A stretch of 64,000 bases of DNA. Source: Chondrosia reniformis. Taxonomy: Eukaryota > Porifera > Demospongiae > Chondrillida > Chondrillidae. Within the stretch, counting starts at the first letter, position 1; each line of letters opens with the position of its first letter. Shown piece after piece: positions 1 to 27,500 of the stretch. The DNA lies in assembly GCA_947172415.1 (NCBI GenBank), contig OX359202.1:6434899-6498898 (forward strand), written 5' to 3'. The notes below the pieces were generated by a model. That model was not told the origin of the DNA. It made no database searches and saw nothing but the letters and a program-made list of their open reading frames with translations. The position numbers and the translations under genes were made by a program.

Positions 1-47
1 ACTCCATATATATTTGAGGCTTGGGCGTGGTCTCTCATTGCGGAGAG

Positions 48-14338
<14,291 letters not shown>

Positions 14339-15589
14339 AACTAACAAGTTATGCTAATGTTGTTTGTCAAATAGGCCGTGTAACTAAGCACATTGTTGCT
14401 TTAATTAATGGTTTGTGTACAATAGATGTCTCAAGTGTGCAATAGTTGGTAAATGAGCAAATATTTTGATTTTTAATATCTATTCTAAACATGTATCAAG
14501 TGTATCGGATGTTATTTCTATATGCATTGTTGACCTAGTGACAAACAAGGGACACCTGTGCCGACGAGTGTGGTATGCGAACCATATATAAATAGGGCCA
14601 TATATGTACCCCATTCTATACTGTAATACATACAGTATTATACAATGCGGTATTGCATTTCTGTGAATTTATTGTGTAATTTATATATATGAATGACCAA
14701 TCTCGTGTAAGCTTTAAGAGTTTGTGTGCCAAGATTGGTGGGGAGTGTTTATACTAGACAGAAGTCTTTCTAGACTCCTATTGAATGGAGGTGAGTTGAT
14801 CGTTCATCGAGGGAGTTTTGTCTTACATGTGCAAGTTGTTCAATCAGTAACAGCTGTACTATTCAACATTGGGTTTCAATACGGCAACAGAAGGGGGGCT
14901 ACATGTACCTAGGTAAACATGCCCGGATACTGTTTATAGAAGTGTATTCGTATATATTTGGCCAACACTTGTGCTGAATGTACTGTGTGTGGGAGTATGT
15001 GTAACTCTTGTAACCGCCACCCACATTCACTAATTGAACATTGACAGCCCTATACAGGTATGTATGTGTATATGTGCCACAAATTACTCATTCAAGGACA
15101 CTTTCATCATGAGTACAAGCTATACGTACACCCCCCATTTTTAGAATGGCATTTTGTGTGGAAATCTTACAGTATATAGTAAACTTGGTTTGAAATATTA
15201 TACATCAATTAGAGGCATATACAATACTTGGGATATGTGTCTGCTTAACTGATCATGAAGTATTTACAGTCTTCACTAGCATGAACTGTGATATGCACAG
15301 CACACAAATGCAAGATACTATATATGTACGACTTCTTCATGAATAGAAGACTATTATTGTGTCAATTGAGTATAAATTTGAAGGTTGTTCAATATAATGA
15401 TATACAAATATAATCAATTCATAACAAATAGAGTTTGAATATAAAACTGAATGGGTTTGACCTGTATAAGATAGGTATGGCCTCCTTCAGTCAAGTGAGT
15501 TCACACATACATGGGCAGATAGGAGAGACATTTCAGAAATTTTTACACATATACAATAAGGACAACTATAGTTATTTTACAGTTAGGAA
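14339..15589. other. Intergenic region between convergent EML and C1orf198-like genes
   Basis: AT-rich spacer between two convergent 3' ends. It holds several TATATA/GTATGTA-rich stretches and short ORFs without recognisable coding character. No RNA gene, mobile element or strong repeat was seen. It presumably contains the two 3' UTRs. Confidence 0.6.
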
Positions 15590-17689
15590 TCACCAAAAAG
15601 ATAAATCGATGGATTCTTTGGGTCCAATCACTGAAGACATGGATGTAGAACTCTACAATGAGAAAGAGATGAGTACATCACAACAAGCAATGAGTTGTTT
15701 ACATACATTACAAATTACTGTTTATAGCATTCACTCTCAAGGAATTTGCAGTGTTCTATTGCTCACCTTTGATCCATATCTGAATGGACTTATCTCCTTC
15801 TGTCCAAAGTGCTCTATCGGTGACGTGTATCCGCTGTCTGCAGATGCTCTGGGAAGTTTCCTTTCAACCTGTTCCTCCTTATAACTGCTTGCATGCAGGC
15901 GTGGTTTGAATACCTCCTCATCTTCTTCTAGCAAGGGTTTGTACAAGTTCTGACTGAGATACTCTGTTGACTGACTCAATTGAGAATTCATGCCGTGCTT
16001 CCTGTGTGGCCGTCTTGTGTATTCTGATGTTGAGGTTGTGTAAGTGGAGCCTCCTTTGAACTTCTTCTTCAGGTCCAAGTCATGTCTGTTCTTATAGCTG
16101 TGGCAAACTGGTCTACCACAAGTGTTGTCCACAGGAGATAAGAGATCAAGGTCGACACTGTTTGACCGCTTCTTCTGATTTTTAAGTGGATCCTCAACAG
16201 CAAGGTACCTCTCAGAGGAATGGCTCCTAACACGAACCTGTCCATACTTGTTCTCGTTGTGAGCTCTGTTGAGGATGCTTGCTGGAGACTGACTTCTGTG
16301 TCTCCTCCTTGAAGTCTCACTCTCTAGGTCACTACCAACAGAGAGTCTCTGCTCTCTTTGGGGAGAGGGGCAGACTGTCCTTGACCTGCGTCCATCTGTC
16401 TGCTCCCTTGCAAGGTGAGGTGCTTTGATCAGATGTGGGGAGGAGGTACGTTGAGACACTAATGCAGGGTGCGGCCTATCAAACTGGGAGAAGGACGGTC
16501 TCCCGCAGCTAGTAACTCTGGTGTAGCCATAAGATGGTGTCTGTGTGGAGGGTGCTACAGCCGAGCTTGCTCTACTCCAGTGTCTGTCATGTGCAATCGT
16601 TTCTGTTGTAACTTGTGCACACCCAGAACTTCGGACCATGGGACTAACGCTCTTTGTATGCAGTCTTCTATTAGAGGATGTTTGAGATACAGCCTCACCA
16701 TATGAGGTCAGTGCCGGCTGCGATAGTGTTCCTCGACACTGGACTGGGACGGAGGCCCTAGGGGGGCTGGGCCGCTTGAAGGCCGAGTTAGATGGCGGGG
16801 CCCTCTCTCCTGTCTCGGGGCAGACCGCAAGTTTCGGGACAGCATAGGCCTTTTGAGGGTGCGGCTTATCAGTAGCCGCATTGTGCACGTGGCGCTGACT
16901 GCGTTCAGCGGATGCTTCAACACGGAGTGACAGCTTTCTGCGAAGGAAATCGTAGCGTGATTCCTTCCCAACTGCTTTGGAGGACACTCGGAAAGACATC
17001 CTCACTGGAGCTCTTCGGTCTAGCGGACAGGGCGGCTCTTTGTAGGGCTTAGAAGGATCAATCGCTGGAACGTCTACCTCAATCTCTTTGCTCTGCAAGG
17101 GAAATGGACAATTATGACATACACTACTAAGTGAGATATATTTGTATCTCCTACGTGTGTAAATTTGTAAACTTTGCCCACATCACAACTGAAGACACAA
17201 CTGGCTGCTGATATAGTTAACAAACCGTACCATTATATACAATTCAAGCTAAATGAAACGAATTTTTTCATTTTCGCTCAATAAAGTTTGCATTATACTG
17301 GCGCATACCTGAAACCCTACAAGAACAGTGGAACGGACGCATGAATCGGCATCTGTGCTGCTCTTCATATTCAAAGAAGAATCACTTATTAAGCTTCTAC
17401 CCCATCGTCTAGATAGTCTCGGATATAACTCGCGAATTTTGCTTGGCACAAAATGTTCGCGGATCAATTCATCACGCTGGTCGTCTGCCAGAAAGTTCCA
17501 ATCTTGCTCGTGTGAAGTCGCAACTGTGTCTCTCTCTTGTACAATCTTTTTTGTCAAACGATTAAGACTTGAAAAGTACTGTCTCAGCTCGCCCTGCAAA
17601 TTCGAATCATTGCTCCCGTTACTTCCGGATCTCCGTCGCCTCAAGCTAAGCGTGTTGTAGTAAGGTGTAGCAACCTCGGCTGCTGCCAT
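15590..17689 (-). CDS. C1orf198-like protein (believed DUF4706 family), 3 exons, about 589 aa
   Basis: Minus-strand gene with exons 17689-17309, 17092-15767 and 15652-15590, all phase-0 junctions. The N-terminal part carries YFSSLNRLTKKIVQERD followed by a W...DDQRDELI block. This matches from memory the start of vertebrate C1orf198 (YFSSL...ARKIM...W...QQDEII), a family of unknown function I believe is Pfam DUF4706. The middle is long, Ser/Arg/Pro-rich and probably disordered. The last small exon, found by splicing at PFRYGSK|gtgagc, ends in IDLSFW, resembling the hydrophobic Trp-terminated tail of the vertebrate protein. ATG at 17689 is preceded in frame by a stop. About 589 aa versus about 327 in human. 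Function is unknown; identity rests on remembered similarity. Confidence 0.8.
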
Positions 17690-17840
17690 GTTTGAGTCGC
17701 TGGAATCAGCTCAGAATTACTAGACTAATTGTAAACCTACCACTGTTAAGCAAAAAACCGTCTACGGTTTGCCCTTTATAGCTGATGCGGTATGTAAACG
17801 TTTCCATTCATCACTGTGGTGAATAAACAAACATTCAAAA
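17690..17840. promoter_or_regulatory. Putative bidirectional promoter (151 bp)
   Basis: Only 151 bp separate the start codons of the minus-strand C1orf198-like gene and the plus-strand docking-domain gene. Both 5' UTRs and core promoters must lie here or overlap the first exons. No canonical TATA element was identified; the divergent arrangement is the evidence. Confidence 0.55.
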
Positions 17841-20800
17841 ATGGCCGCCAAAGACGAAGGATTACAACAGTTCCCATTAGCAAAAAGTACTCTTTTAAGC
17901 GAACAAGAGTTACAAGAACATTTGAAAATAGCCGCAAACGTCAAGGATGGCCAGAAAAGTGCTTGTCAATCCGAACAAGATCCCTATACGCAAGCAGTCA
18001 AATATTTGGAGCAGCATCGAATCCTAGAAGTGTTTCAGGTGAGCCGCAAGCACGTGCAACGCGATTGTGGCGAGACGCATTCATCATCTGTATATAGCTA
18101 TATGAGGCTTCATCACAGCCAGTCACCATCCCATAAACCTTTGCGCTCGCGTTTAGCCATTAGTTACTCGCTACGTACATAAGTCTTGCAACTATCAACT
18201 GTAGCCATGCTGAAAATTGAACAATTCAAAACAAATTTATTGCTAACCTTTTTGTTTTGTTCCCACTGATTGACCAAGTCTTCGCAAGACTGGTAACGCT
18301 TCCCTCCCAGAGTGGCATACTCTTCGACACCTTCCTCCAACAGGCTTGGCTGACTGCTGTATCTACTTCTACTGTTCTTTTTCTGGAAGAGAGGGAGACA
18401 GAGAATGCTAGTCATTGCTAATACAGTGCTCAACTTTGAGCTGAACTCTCCAAACGGTTCTTATATATAAGATATCTTGGCATTTCCACCTCAAGCTGTT
18501 TAACTGAGGTTAGACTGGTTCAATTATGGGGATACCAGAAATGGAAAAGTTGTTGATTTAAGGGAAGGTGCATTCTAGAACTCTTAATGTTAATTTGAGG
18601 TCAGTCTTAGGTATCATAATCACCAGTGTCTTACTTGAGTTCTGATTGGTGCTTGTTGTGTGGTTGGGCTGAGGGTCTGGCTTCTCTCAGAGTCAGCAGT
18701 ATAGAGGCTCTCTGTGGAGTTGTACTGACTACCACTGACTGAGGAGTAGTCAGTTATGGTCAGTTGGGACCCGTGGCTACTGAGGAGGAGAGAGTACCTC
18801 TGGTAGACTTCTTTAGCATCCATCTCTCTCTCCTCCTTCCAGCTTGAGTGAATGTTCTCCACTGATATACATTCTCTGAGATCAGCTACTCTATATCGAG
18901 GCATCCTTCCTTCAGTTTGAGTATCTGGTAATCTCTAAAGAACAAAGTTGGGTTTTTGCGTGAATTAAGCCAAATGTACCCTTCTATACTGTGATATAGA
19001 AACTGGAATCGCAAAACTCCTACGCAATATTCTCTGTATTTGGTAAACTTTTGAGTTAAACTAAATATTCCCAACTTATATTCACGAGCAGCCATACAAG
19101 CAAAAAGAAGTGTGCATTCCTGGTTGTAGGAAGTGGATCTGAAGTCCACAAAGTGCTTGTGTATTGCAGCTGCCCTATCTTATTATGCAACAGTTTGTAA
19201 TATCCATGCAATTTCTTTTTAATTTTAAGACTGTTTTGTAAATGTTTAAATCACTTTTTATGCTTTTTGAGTAAAAGAAACTATAGTTCCATAATTAATG
19301 TCATTTACTTGTTTCAAGACTACAGGTCACAAAGAGAAGGCTGATATAAATCAGTGATTTCACAAGCTCCTGCATTCCTAGTTCTGATATTACAAGGAGC
19401 TGTTAGATCTGGTTGAATAGGTCGAGACTAGAGAGCTTACCGTCAACTGCCACTCTTCTTGGTGGACAAGAATGTGAAATGTTGGTCCTGTGTTGTTCTT
19501 GTAATTAAATCCATCAATATCTTTAAGAAGAGCAAGTAGTGATCGTCTACTTCTCTGTCTATCTGTCACATCTCTTGGGAATGGAGAATCTGCAAGGCTT
19601 TCTGAGAGAGAGCGCTGTCGTCCTATGCCCTGCTTTCTTACCATTCTCTCCTTTGTCTCCTCCAACTGGTGCCTCTCAGAGAAGAACTAGTTCAAATGGT
19701 CACCCAGCTTAGTTTCACTCGATATATAACCCTCATTGATAAATAATTTTCCTATTTAGCTCATATTTTGCCAACAATGTATATATCAAATTCAGAACAT
19801 ATTTGCATACAGTAGCTAACTGTTTCATTACATCAAATCACTGTCAATAAACACAGAGATTGTAAGTCTTCCAAAAGGCATCTTGTTCTGTTGATTCAAT
19901 GTCTGGCTTACCTTACTGAAGGCACTGATTGTTAAGGGTGGGTTTCTAAATGAAATTTCAATGGGTTTTGTTTAATGAATTTTCCAAGTAGGTATCTCTC
20001 ATTTAACTTATTAGTACACATGACATTTATGTTAAAAAGTTCAAACTAGTACTGATTCTGTGCTCATGAATATCTTGAGTGATTATAAGGACCATCTCTA
20101 GAAGACAGATGTCCAGCCCTGGTAGTGATTCACACAGGAATGCCTGACATCTTCCTCCTCATCTGGTACAAGGTCACAGATAAGCCTTTAAAATGGGTGT
20201 CTTGGAAGGATGCCATTCCTCCTAGAGATTACATGGTCTACACATTTTTCATTTGTCTCATTTCCTTTCAAGGATGGTACATGTATTGCCATGTTCCTTT
20301 ATCAAGGTACACTAAGAAGCCAGTCTATTTCTCAGTGAAGAATATGAAATTGAGTAGACATGTGAAAGGGTTAAAAGTGTGAAGTGACAATTACCATATG
20401 AATGGCAGTACAATTTATAGCCATTACATTTAAATACTTATCCAAGCTGTTTAATCCTCCCTTCTTAATTAACACCTCAACACAAGAGATTTCCCAAACT
20501 TCTATAAAGAATGTCATAATGGCTTCAAAGCAAATATTGTTTCATTGTGTGGATAAATATACATAGCATAGCTGTTAAGGAAAGTAAACTAGCCTTGAAA
20601 TCCCAAGAAGATGTCGCAGCTCAGTGAATGAACCGGGAAAGATTATTTAAGAGAATTACCTCTTTCAGGTTGGATGAAGATCAATGAGAGCCCAAAAGCA
20701 AAACAATCCCTAGAATATAGACAAATATACTCAATAAACTGGAAATGTTCTCAAAACAAAATGATTGTTTAACCAAAATGTATATAAACCCACTCTTCTA

Positions 20801-21405
20801 ATACTAATCATATAATGCATTGGGTATTTGTCCAATTTCTAAAAATATTTTGACTCTAAAACGCATTTGATAAGATGAAATCAAAGATACTCAATTGAGT
20901 ATATTTCAACTTGAAGGGAAATTGGCCAATCACAACTGAAAGAGGTAGGATAATCTCTTAATCCATCATGATCATGGATCAAAGGCTTAACCCCAACTGA
21001 ATGGTAGATTCAGTGTGGTTAAGATTCACTCACTGACTGTAACATCTTTCACTTTAGAATTCAAGTTTGTGTTATGTATATATATTTTTCCTATTTTATA
21101 GAGGTGATTTTATTAGTGACTGAATCTTAACCACACTGAATCTACCATTCAGTTTTCAGTTTGATTTTGTTGGAATACCCACTCATCGACCCATGAAACC
21201 TATTTCATAATCTATACGTCATATGAAGTATATTTTACAATATATGTTCCTATTCCAGAGCTGTTCCCTACATTGACCATTTATATGTTGGTTTGTGTAG
21301 AACATAATGGCCAGATTGGCTTACCACAAGCCCAAAGACCCACTCAAGTTCATGTTGGAGGAGATAGAGAAATTCAGAACTGGTCAAAAGTTGGAAGGAC
21401 TGTGA
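17841..21405 (+). CDS. Small R2D2 (RIIalpha/DPY30-like) docking-domain protein, 2 exons, 100 aa
   Basis: Exon 1 is 17841-18038 and exon 2 is 21301-21405, separated by a 3.26-kb intron. Splicing at TTTCAG|gtgagc to gtgtag|AACATAATG joins YLEQHRILEVFQ to NIMARLAYHKPKDPLKFML, recreating a typical R2D2 docking/dimerisation helix pair (YL..H.I..xF followed by xxx.KP.DPL.FM). The closest family I recall is TEX55/C3orf30; EFCAB10 is an alternative. Such domains bind AKAP-type amphipathic helices, often in cilia or sperm flagella. ATG at 17841 has a good context (AAAATGGCC). Its intron contains an opposite-strand gene. It ends 174 bp before BIRC6 starts. Confidence 0.75.
18195..19665 (-). CDS. Unrecognised Ser-rich protein nested in the intron of the docking-domain gene (about 224 aa, 5' end uncertain)
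   Basis: Minus-strand exons at about 19665-19441, 18934-18635, 18382-18248 and 18209-18195 join in phase 0 with good signals (ACG|gtaagc, ctttag|AGATTA, CAA|gtaaga, cttccag|AAAAAG, AAG|gttagc, tttcag|CATGGC). The product has RQRSLSESL and SRSRYSSQPSLLEEG phosphosite-like segments, SLLALLKDIDGF near the N-terminus, and CEDLVNQWEQNKK near the C-terminus. I do not recognise the family. No ATG begins the first listed exon; the first in-frame Met is about seven codons into it, so an upstream exon may be missing. It might share a transcript with the downstream C1orf198-like gene, but I found no in-frame acceptor linking them. Confidence 0.5.
20995..21154. mobile_element. MITE-like perfect-arm inverted repeat (about 39-bp arms)
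   Basis: Left arm 20995-21033 (begins AACTGAATGGTAGATTCAGT) and right arm 21116-21154 are reverse complements with about one mismatch, enclosing an 82-bp AT-rich loop. It lies in the intron of the docking-domain gene, close to its exon 2. The structure fits a small foldback element or MITE; flanking target duplications are not obvious. Confidence 0.75.
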
Positions 21406-21579
21406 AGACTTTTAACTTAGTTTAAAGAAACAGTTAATTTTACTTTTGAAATAATAATCCTTTATCCTACCATATTGCATTATCGTATTATTTCTCATTA
21501 ACTGGTTATGTACGTGTGTATATAGAAATTCAGTGAGTCACGTGACAATGACGTTTGCCTGTGAAATGACTATGCAAAT

Positions 21580-24500
21580 ATGGCCGAAGTTCTCCATCGA
21601 AAATTGCCGATTAAGCCAGAGTCGATATCAGGATTAACGTATCTTCCACTAAGCGACACAGCATTCCTCTGCGGAGAGCATGGCAAGGTTTTTGTGTTGA
21701 ATGTATTTGATGGGCAGATTCTCTTGGAACAAGGTAGTGTTTCGCGTTTAGTTTCGTCCAACTAACGTGTGTGATCATAGATGTGATGATGTTAATTAAG
21801 GACTGAGTTTTATTGAATATTAATGAGTAAATAATTTAAATCTGCAATAAATTTGTAAAATAATAAATAGAAAGAATCATTCATTTAATATCAAACATAG
21901 TTAATTTTGCACTGTACATTCTGATGACAATTAATTAGCCAAATAAAGTTCTGCATTTTTGCTTTGTCCCAGTCACTATATAAGCTCCTCTCGTGTGTGT
22001 AGAGCTCCTTAGGGATGGTCAGGGGAGAAGAGTTATCAGTCTGTATCACTCTTATACTTGCAAACTGGTGGCCACTGATGGAGTATATCTTGGGGCTCGC
22101 GAGGCCACCGGTGAGGTACTATACGTACCAACCCTACTCCAACCATCTCAGACCCCGAGCGACCTGTTTAGTTTAGAGATACCATATTCAGAGGTAATTG
22201 TCACTTGATGCTAATACCATCAACATGTCTTTACGTTTATTCTGTGTATTTAGCTAAAGTTGGAGATGTTGACCAATGCATTGAGTACATGTAGTTTGCA
22301 TCAGATAGCTATAATATATTTAATAATTGTGTTTTGAATAATTGTAAGTGTTTATATTTGTGTAGCTTAAGTTGCTTTATAATGGTTATATAGAAGCACT
22401 AGTCACTAGTGGTCCATATCTATATAGTATGTATATATATATGTACATACATATATAGTTTTCAGCGACTGATTTACACTTGGCTGTCATAATATATTAG
22501 GATTGTGAATTTTATTAATGTTTGTATTATTATGTTTCTGTACTAAATGTTTCATATGTAGGCCAAGGATTTGTTACATGATTTAAAGAGAACCATTAAA
22601 TCTCCCAAAGATTCTTCTCTGAACCAGTTACTCTCTTCTGTTAAAGCTGCAATTGATAGAAGTGAAATGGACACACCCACCCAAGTAGGGGTAAAACCTC
22701 CCGTGAGTCTGGAGTAGCCAGTATTACAAGCAGCCATATTTAAATATGGCAGTCTACTCTAGTTATATTCCTTTGCTTCTAATTCTTATCAACTAAAGTG
22801 TTGGTTGTGTATTTGTAGTTGGACTTTGTCATCTTGAAAGGTCTGTCTACCAGTTTGCTGGCAGTCCTCCAAACCATAAAGCCAAACAGTGAGTGCCCTT
22901 CTCTGTGTCGTCTGACAGCAAGGCTGACAACCATTGAGAGAGAAGGAGACGTGTCCAAAGTGAAGCAGGTGGAGGCAATGCAGACTGGTTTAGACACACT
23001 TGTAACTCTTCCACACTACTGGACTACGTTTGAGTCCTACAGATGTCTGACCATGCTGGACTGGCCGCACAAGGATCACAGGTATGTACACATATGTATC
23101 CTTATATGGCATTCAGTACAGTCACACCCTCTTGTAGATGGGCCACGCCTACCACCTTGGCAGCTGCTGGATTTTACAAAAGAACAAAAGTTAATGATTT
23201 AGTAAGATTAAATATTGTTTAATCAATCCAATATTATTATAATAATTAGCTTTCTTGATTAATTTGGTATGTTGTGTTGCAGAATATTTATGACAACTTT
23301 CAGGATGACCTCGTGACCTGTTTCCTCTGCCAAAAGTCATTGCGTTCCTGGGAGCCTACAGACGAGCCGTGGTCTGAACACACTAGGCACTTTCCTGAGT
23401 GTCACTTTGTGTTGGATAGCAGTCTCACTAGTAACATAGCAACCTCCTTTATTGCAGCCACGGCTCCCGCTGTCCAGCTAGAACCAGCCCTAGCTACAGT
23501 TAGTGTGTGCCCTGGGAATGGTTCACACTTATATAATATGCACTGCTTTTCTGTTTTAGTATTCAAAGCTTTCCAACTCGTGGGGATGTCCCTATGTGGG
23601 TGTGTTCTGGGAAAATGGTACCATTTTGGTGTTCAATGTGGGGCAATCCTTTCAGAGTCTGCAAGTCTGTCCTCCCATCACGCTACTAGCCAAAGGACTG
23701 AGGGAGCTGCTCTGCTTCGAAGAAACAGTTAACACAAACGGTACTTATGGATAATTAAACAAGTTGATTGCCTTCCTCTTTGTGTATCTGTTAAGACACT
23801 TGTGGTTAGATTATAATTTGATTTCCTCCATTGCCTGTGTGCTGTCATCTTTATTATGGTTTGTAGGTGCACATTTGGAAGAAGATGGGAAGAAGGGACC
23901 TGTGGATTTGGGTCCACTGGAACAAGCACTGGATGGGATCAAGATAGCTCTGGCAGAGCTGCAGGAAACTGACCCAAGTGGCGAGCAAGACAGCAAATCG
24001 AGCAGTTCTGTACCTGAGTCTCTCTGCCTCACTGCTTGTTGCATTGTGCAAGGGGTTGCAGGGGAGAACACTCAAGGGAAACAAATAAACAAGAAGCCCA
24101 CGGCTGCTGTGGTTGGAGGCTGTACTGTCCACAAACTGAATAATGCTGTGCCTCTTCTTGTAGTGTATACCATAGCACCTAGGAGCACCACCAAGGATAC
24201 ATTTACCTACCCCACCCACCCTGCCAGGAGCATTTTGCTCCAGATTATCACACTGCCAACTCAAAGTGTTCCTGATCTACATCCAGTCATTAAGGATATA
24301 GTGCCATGTGCTGAGGGGAAGTACCTAGCTGTGTGCCTCAACTGGGAGAAGAATGGAGGAGAACTGGGACAGTCTTTGGTAGTCCAAAGTGAGATTTTAC
24401 TCTATGAGGTTACAGTCCAGAGTCGAGTATTAGAAGGACAGGACGTTGTCGTGACCTCTCTTGCAAGGACCTCTCTCAGCAGCAAGAGCTCTAGGGATGA

Positions 24501-27500
24501 GTGTGACATGATTGTGAAACTAAAGGACTGTATTGCGCAAGAGGCTGGTGTGGCTTCCAAAAATGGTGTCTCATTAGTAGGTCTGACAAGTTCCGGCAGG
24601 TTGGTGCTCCTTGAGGGGGTGGGGCTTGCTTGCTCATGGATTGATTGTCAGCTATTGACAGATAATGGGAGATTAACAGATGAAATTGTGGACTTTGACC
24701 CCTGCCCAGGAAGGGGGACAATCCTCGTAATTACAAAAGGAGGTTCCATGAAAAGAGTGCCCCTAAAAACCAAAGATTCTCGTGCTGAAGGAGATGAGAA
24801 GGATGGACTACTCAACTCAGCTGGTATGTTAGATTATTGTCACGATGTACAGTGTCTTGATGAGACATGTCATTTGTATGTATGTATAACCATAGGAACC
24901 CGAAAGGGGTGTCTGACACAGATAAGGAACTTGAAGGAAATGACTGCCATAAGTGAGAAAAGCCTGCCTTTTTATGCTAGAGCCCCCCGTTCTTGGAAGG
25001 AGATTACAGCTGAACAAAGGGACAGACAGGTTCCCCAACACATTTACAGACAAGAGAGTGAGAGCAATAGAAATACAATGATGTGGAAGTTCAGAGCTAA
25101 ATCTCCTTCTGATCAGCAGTAAGTTCTCTCCCATTCTCCTGGTATTCTGATGTGGCGAAAGGATACTTTGAGTCATTTGGTCCGACTTGGAACAAGATAG
25201 TGAGTGAAGTGTGTGTCTCATGTGTGTCTGTAGGAAAATGGTGTTCCTGGAGCTGGCAAAGTCACCTGGGATCTGTGCTGGAATGATGGAGTTAAGGGTA
25301 AACTGCATCCTAGGGGAACAGATGCAGCCAATCAAATTCTCCCTGCTGCAGCTGCAAGATGTAACTGGTATTAATGAAAGGGATATCCCCCTCTCCAATA
25401 GGGCTGGATTCTTTAACAGGAAGTCCCACTACAGGAAACTCAAGCACAGAGAAGCACAGAATGTTTTTTCTGGCTCTCAGGAGGTGAACTCACATTTTGT
25501 AGACCTCCATGGGAGCACTGCTGATCATGAGAAACAAGAAGTTGCTTCACAAGATGTTCAGAAGAAACAGGAGCATGAATTAGAACAGGAAGACAAGGAA
25601 CAGGAAGTCCAAGCACAGGAAGCTCAAGCAAGTCAAGGCAAGGAGCATGAAGGTGGAGAACAGGAAACCAAGGAACATGAAGTCCAAGAACAGGAAATTG
25701 GAAAACAGGAAGTCCCACTACAGGAAACTCAAGCACACCAAGGCAAGGGACAGAAGGTTGCAAACAAAACTGTGATGGAAGGCAAGGACAAAGGTGTCCC
25801 TTCTAAAGATGACAATTCAAAGAGAGATGGCATCAGCAAATCTCAACCAAAGGTAGCATCACAAGGAGCATCATCAATAAGGACTGTTGAACAACTGTGT
25901 GTGTACCGTCATGCAAAACTGATTAATGGACCAGTGGACAGTGAGCTAATTATGCCTCTGAATGGCAAGGAGGTGGTTATCCCTCTGTTTCACCACTCCC
26001 TTCTGAGTCCCGAACCATCACGTTATCTCTTGGTTGTTGAAAGCACTTCTACCAATAGTACATCCTCGGATAGCAGCTCTTCCAAGAGCAGTGCACCCTC
26101 TCTCTCTCTAACCCTCACCCTCCGCCCTCCTTTGGTACCACTGAACTACAGCCAAAGGATCCAGCTCCTCTCACTTCCTCAACAAACTTCTGTCCATTTC
26201 AAGCTTCTTCTGACTGCATTCAACTTTAAAGTTCTAAAGCAGAATGTGCATGCCCTGCCTACTGAATTAGTGGAGTGGCTCTCCCATGGTGATTGCACTG
26301 GTGAGGCAGGAGTACCGGAAGCAGACAAAGTGGATGCTCTGGAAGTTCTGTGCTACATAGTTGGTATTGGACTGCATTCTACCGACAAGTTAGCTTGGAC
26401 ATGTACATAGTTTAGCATTTTCATAAAGTGAAGCACAATTCTTTAATGTATCTGTAGGGATCCATTTAAAGGACTTTTGTCGACAATTGCTTCTCTCTGT
26501 GATTCCTTCATCTACTGCTGCTTCCTGAGAGGTGAAAGGAGTGTCAATCAAGCTGCCCTTCGATTGGCTAAGCTATCCCACAGGTAAGTTGCAGAAAATG
26601 GCCGACAGCTCAAATTGTGTGTTCAGCTGCTAAATTGACTTATCAGTCGTCCATTTTTGCAGATTGGCGGCCAGGTTTGGAAGAGATGTCAGCAAGGCAT
26701 TCTCAGTGACATTTCAAAAGTCGCTGACCAGTTACATCTCTCTTATACCAGAGGCTGGGTCGTCTGTCGGAGTGAGGTGCCTTCATGACCTCCTGGGAAG
26801 CTCCTTCTGCAGTGAAGGGCTATTGGACACTGTGCTAGAAATGTTCAAGCTATGCAGAAGACTTCTTGATTCATCTATTAGTCAGCCATTTTCTCACTCC
26901 TTTCATGAGTTATATGGAGCAAGGTAAATGTTACTATAGCATATCCATTGCCTAAGTGATTCTCACAACAAAACATTAAAATGTAAATTTTGACTTTTTG
27001 TCCACCTGGCCCGATGGCCAGCTGATTATGAGCTTCATAGCTTCACCTTCCAGCTTTATAGCTTTGCCTTCAAGTGGTGGTAAATGACTGATTGAAATAC
27101 TTTCTCACTTCTCCCTCGCAGGACAAGTATCATCAATTTGAACCTGGAGTCCTATATGTACGACGGAGGGTTGCCATTTCTACCCTGTCTCCCATTGGAT
27201 GGGGGGAATAAACCAACGCACGAGTATAGCAGTCACAACCATAACAATGAACTGCATCTCTTTACCAATGTACCTGCCCAAAAGGGTGCAGGTGTTTCCA
27301 TTCCAGATTTTATACCAGACCAGAATGGAAATGGGAACAAGAACCACATAGCCATGATTTCAGAAGCTGTCAGGAGTGCATCTTTCCTGCGACAGCAACA
27401 GATTGGGTCGTTGGAGTCCTTTGAGATCAGCTATGTCCCCAAATCTTTTTCTCACTCTGGATCTGTTCAGCCGGTCAAGGACATGCCAAGTAATAACCAT

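Noticed and set aside
15435..15884. 149-codon plus-strand ORF
   Set aside because: Antisense to the last exons of the C1orf198-like gene and lacks an ATG at its 5' end.
20125..20382. 85-codon plus-strand ORF in the docking-gene intron
   Set aside because: No ATG context, no family resemblance, no flanking coding exons.
20600..20720. Possible extra 5' exon of the nested minus-strand gene
   Set aside because: Acceptor and donor signals exist, but the only open frame does not join in phase to the first confident exon.
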